A DNA stretch of 33,714 bases from Xinfangfangia pollutisoli (GTDB taxonomy: Bacteria; Pseudomonadota; Alphaproteobacteria; Rhodobacterales; Rhodobacteraceae). The stretch covers positions 1 through 33,714 of the forward strand of contig NZ_JAICBZ010000044.1 in NCBI RefSeq assembly GCF_020179405.1. Direction: 5' to 3'. Made by a program: the position numbers and the translations under genes. Positions within the stretch are counted from its first letter, which is position 1. Each line of letters opens with the position of its first letter. Below the pieces are notes generated by a model. That model did not search any database. It saw only the letters and a program-made list of their open reading frames with translations, and was not told the origin of the DNA. This document shows, piece after piece, positions 33,009-33,714 of this stretch.

Positions 33009-33714
33009 CGCTGGAGGTGGCGCTGTCACATCGCTTCGCGGGCTTCACGATGGAGCTGTCCTTCGCGGCCCCGCCGGGGGTGACGGCGCTGTTCGGGCCT
33101 TCGGGTTCGGGCAAGACCACGGTGGTCAATGCGGTGGCGGGTCTGATGCGCCCCGAGCGGGGCCGGGTGGTGCTGGATGGCCGGGTGCTGACCGATAGCG
33201 CGGCGGGCACCCATGTGCCGCCGCATCGCCGGCGCATTGGCTATGTCTTTCAGGATGCGCGGCTTTTCCCGCATCTGACGGTGCGCCAGAACCTGCTATA
33301 CGGGCGATTCTTCGCGCCGAAGGGCGAAGGCCCGACGCTGCCCAGGATCGCCGATCTTCTGGGGTTGGAGCCGCTTCTGGCCCGCCGGCCGGGCGCCCTG
33401 TCGGGGGGCGAGAAAAGCCGGGTGGCGCTGGGCCGGGCCATCCTGTCGCGCCCCGATCTTCTGATCATGGACGAGCCGCTGGCGGCGCTGGACGAGGCGC
33501 GCAAGGCCGAGATCCTGCCCTATCTGGAACGGCTGCGCGATCTGCTGCATCTGCCGATCCTTTATGTCAGCCATTCCGCCGCCGAAGTGGCGCGGCTGGC
33601 GACCACGGTCGTCCTGCTGCAGGCGGGCCGGGTCACTGCCGCGGGGCCGGCGGCCGAAGTCTTTGCCGATCCCGCCCTGGCGCCGGGCCAACCCGCCTAT
33701 CGGCGCGGCTTGGC
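33005..33714 (+). CDS. modC: Molybdate ABC transporter ATP-binding protein (partial, runs off the window)
   Basis: The first 236 residues of ModC. Walker A is GPSGSGKTT (about 31-39), the Q-loop is FQDARLFPHLTV, the signature is LSGGEKSRVALGRA, Walker B is LLIMDEPLAALDE, and the H-loop is YVSHSAAEVARLA. The signature has Ser where ModC usually has Gln (LSGGExQRV). The C-terminal Mop/TOBE domain lies beyond the end of the window, so molybdate sensing by ModC cannot be judged. ATG 33005 overlaps the modB stop by 4 bases. Confidence 0.93.
   Translation, partial: MTLEVALSHRFAGFTMELSFAAPPGVTALFGPSGSGKTTVVNAVAGLMRPERGRVVLDGRVLTDSAAGTHVPPHRRRIGYVFQDARLFPHLTVRQNLLYGRFFAPKGEGPTLPRIADLLGLEPLLARRPGALSGGEKSRVALGRAILSRPDLLIMDEPLAALDEARKAEILPYLERLRDLLHLPILYVSHSAAEVARLATTVVLLQAGRVTAAGPAAEVFADPALAPGQPAYRRGL

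Noticed and set aside
31209-33029. Minus-strand frame of 606 codons.
   Set aside because: It is antisense to modE-like, modA and modB, all of which have strong family motifs; its composition is His/Arg/Gln-rich as expected of shadow frames.

Overview
The window is chromosomal DNA of an alphaproteobacterium, most likely a member of the Rhodobacteraceae (Paracoccus/Rhodobacter-like). The reasons are the high GC content with strong G/C third-position preference, a GcrA cell-cycle regulator, a FdVI-type [2Fe-2S] ferredoxin, an SdhE flavinylation factor downstream of an XRE regulator, an LdtR-like MarR protein, and GC-rich terminator hairpins paired with a recurring ATATTT/CTCTGCA intergenic motif. 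Nothing here looks like a phage, plasmid backbone or intact insertion sequence.

Layout. 1-2550 is clearly AT-richer than the rest and holds one large minus-strand gene (238-2409). I read it as a protein with an N-terminal Mrr-like PD-(D/E)XK nuclease domain and a C-terminal PIN-like nuclease domain. It is the best candidate for an undescribed (probably defence) system. 2846-9425 is accessory metabolism and regulation: a 2TM protein, a secreted alpha/beta hydrolase, two AraC regulators, an aldo/keto reductase, a LysR regulator, a small membrane protein and a His/Asp/Glu-rich protein of unknown function. 9670-13426 is an arsenic locus: a divergent OsmC-like protein, then an ArsR-ArsC fusion, a GAPDH and ArsJ in one tight operon. 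This is the pathway that joins arsenate to glyceraldehyde 3-phosphate and exports the unstable 1-arseno-3-phosphoglycerate. 13577-15625 carries PRC-barrel, DgkA and GcrA genes. 15896-21628 carries L-serine dehydratase, a glutathione S-transferase, RpiA, a Stf0 sulfotransferase and glutathione reductase.

21694-25664 is the membrane-protein quality-control block hflK-hflC-DUF2065 followed by a DegP/DegQ-type periplasmic protease. 25741-27496 has an HD hydrolase with an upstream lipoprotein, then the FdVI-type ferredoxin. 27585-29595 is a minus-strand operon of an aspartate aminotransferase, a VOC protein and a conserved unknown. 29716-31005 holds XRE, sdhE and a MarR regulator. 31084-33714 is a molybdate uptake locus: a ModE-like regulator without a molybdate-binding domain, a perfect palindrome in front of modA, then modA, modB and modC. 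modC runs off the end of the window.

No rRNA, tRNA, CRISPR array or recognisable riboswitch was found. Functions are inferred from motifs read by eye. No database search was run.
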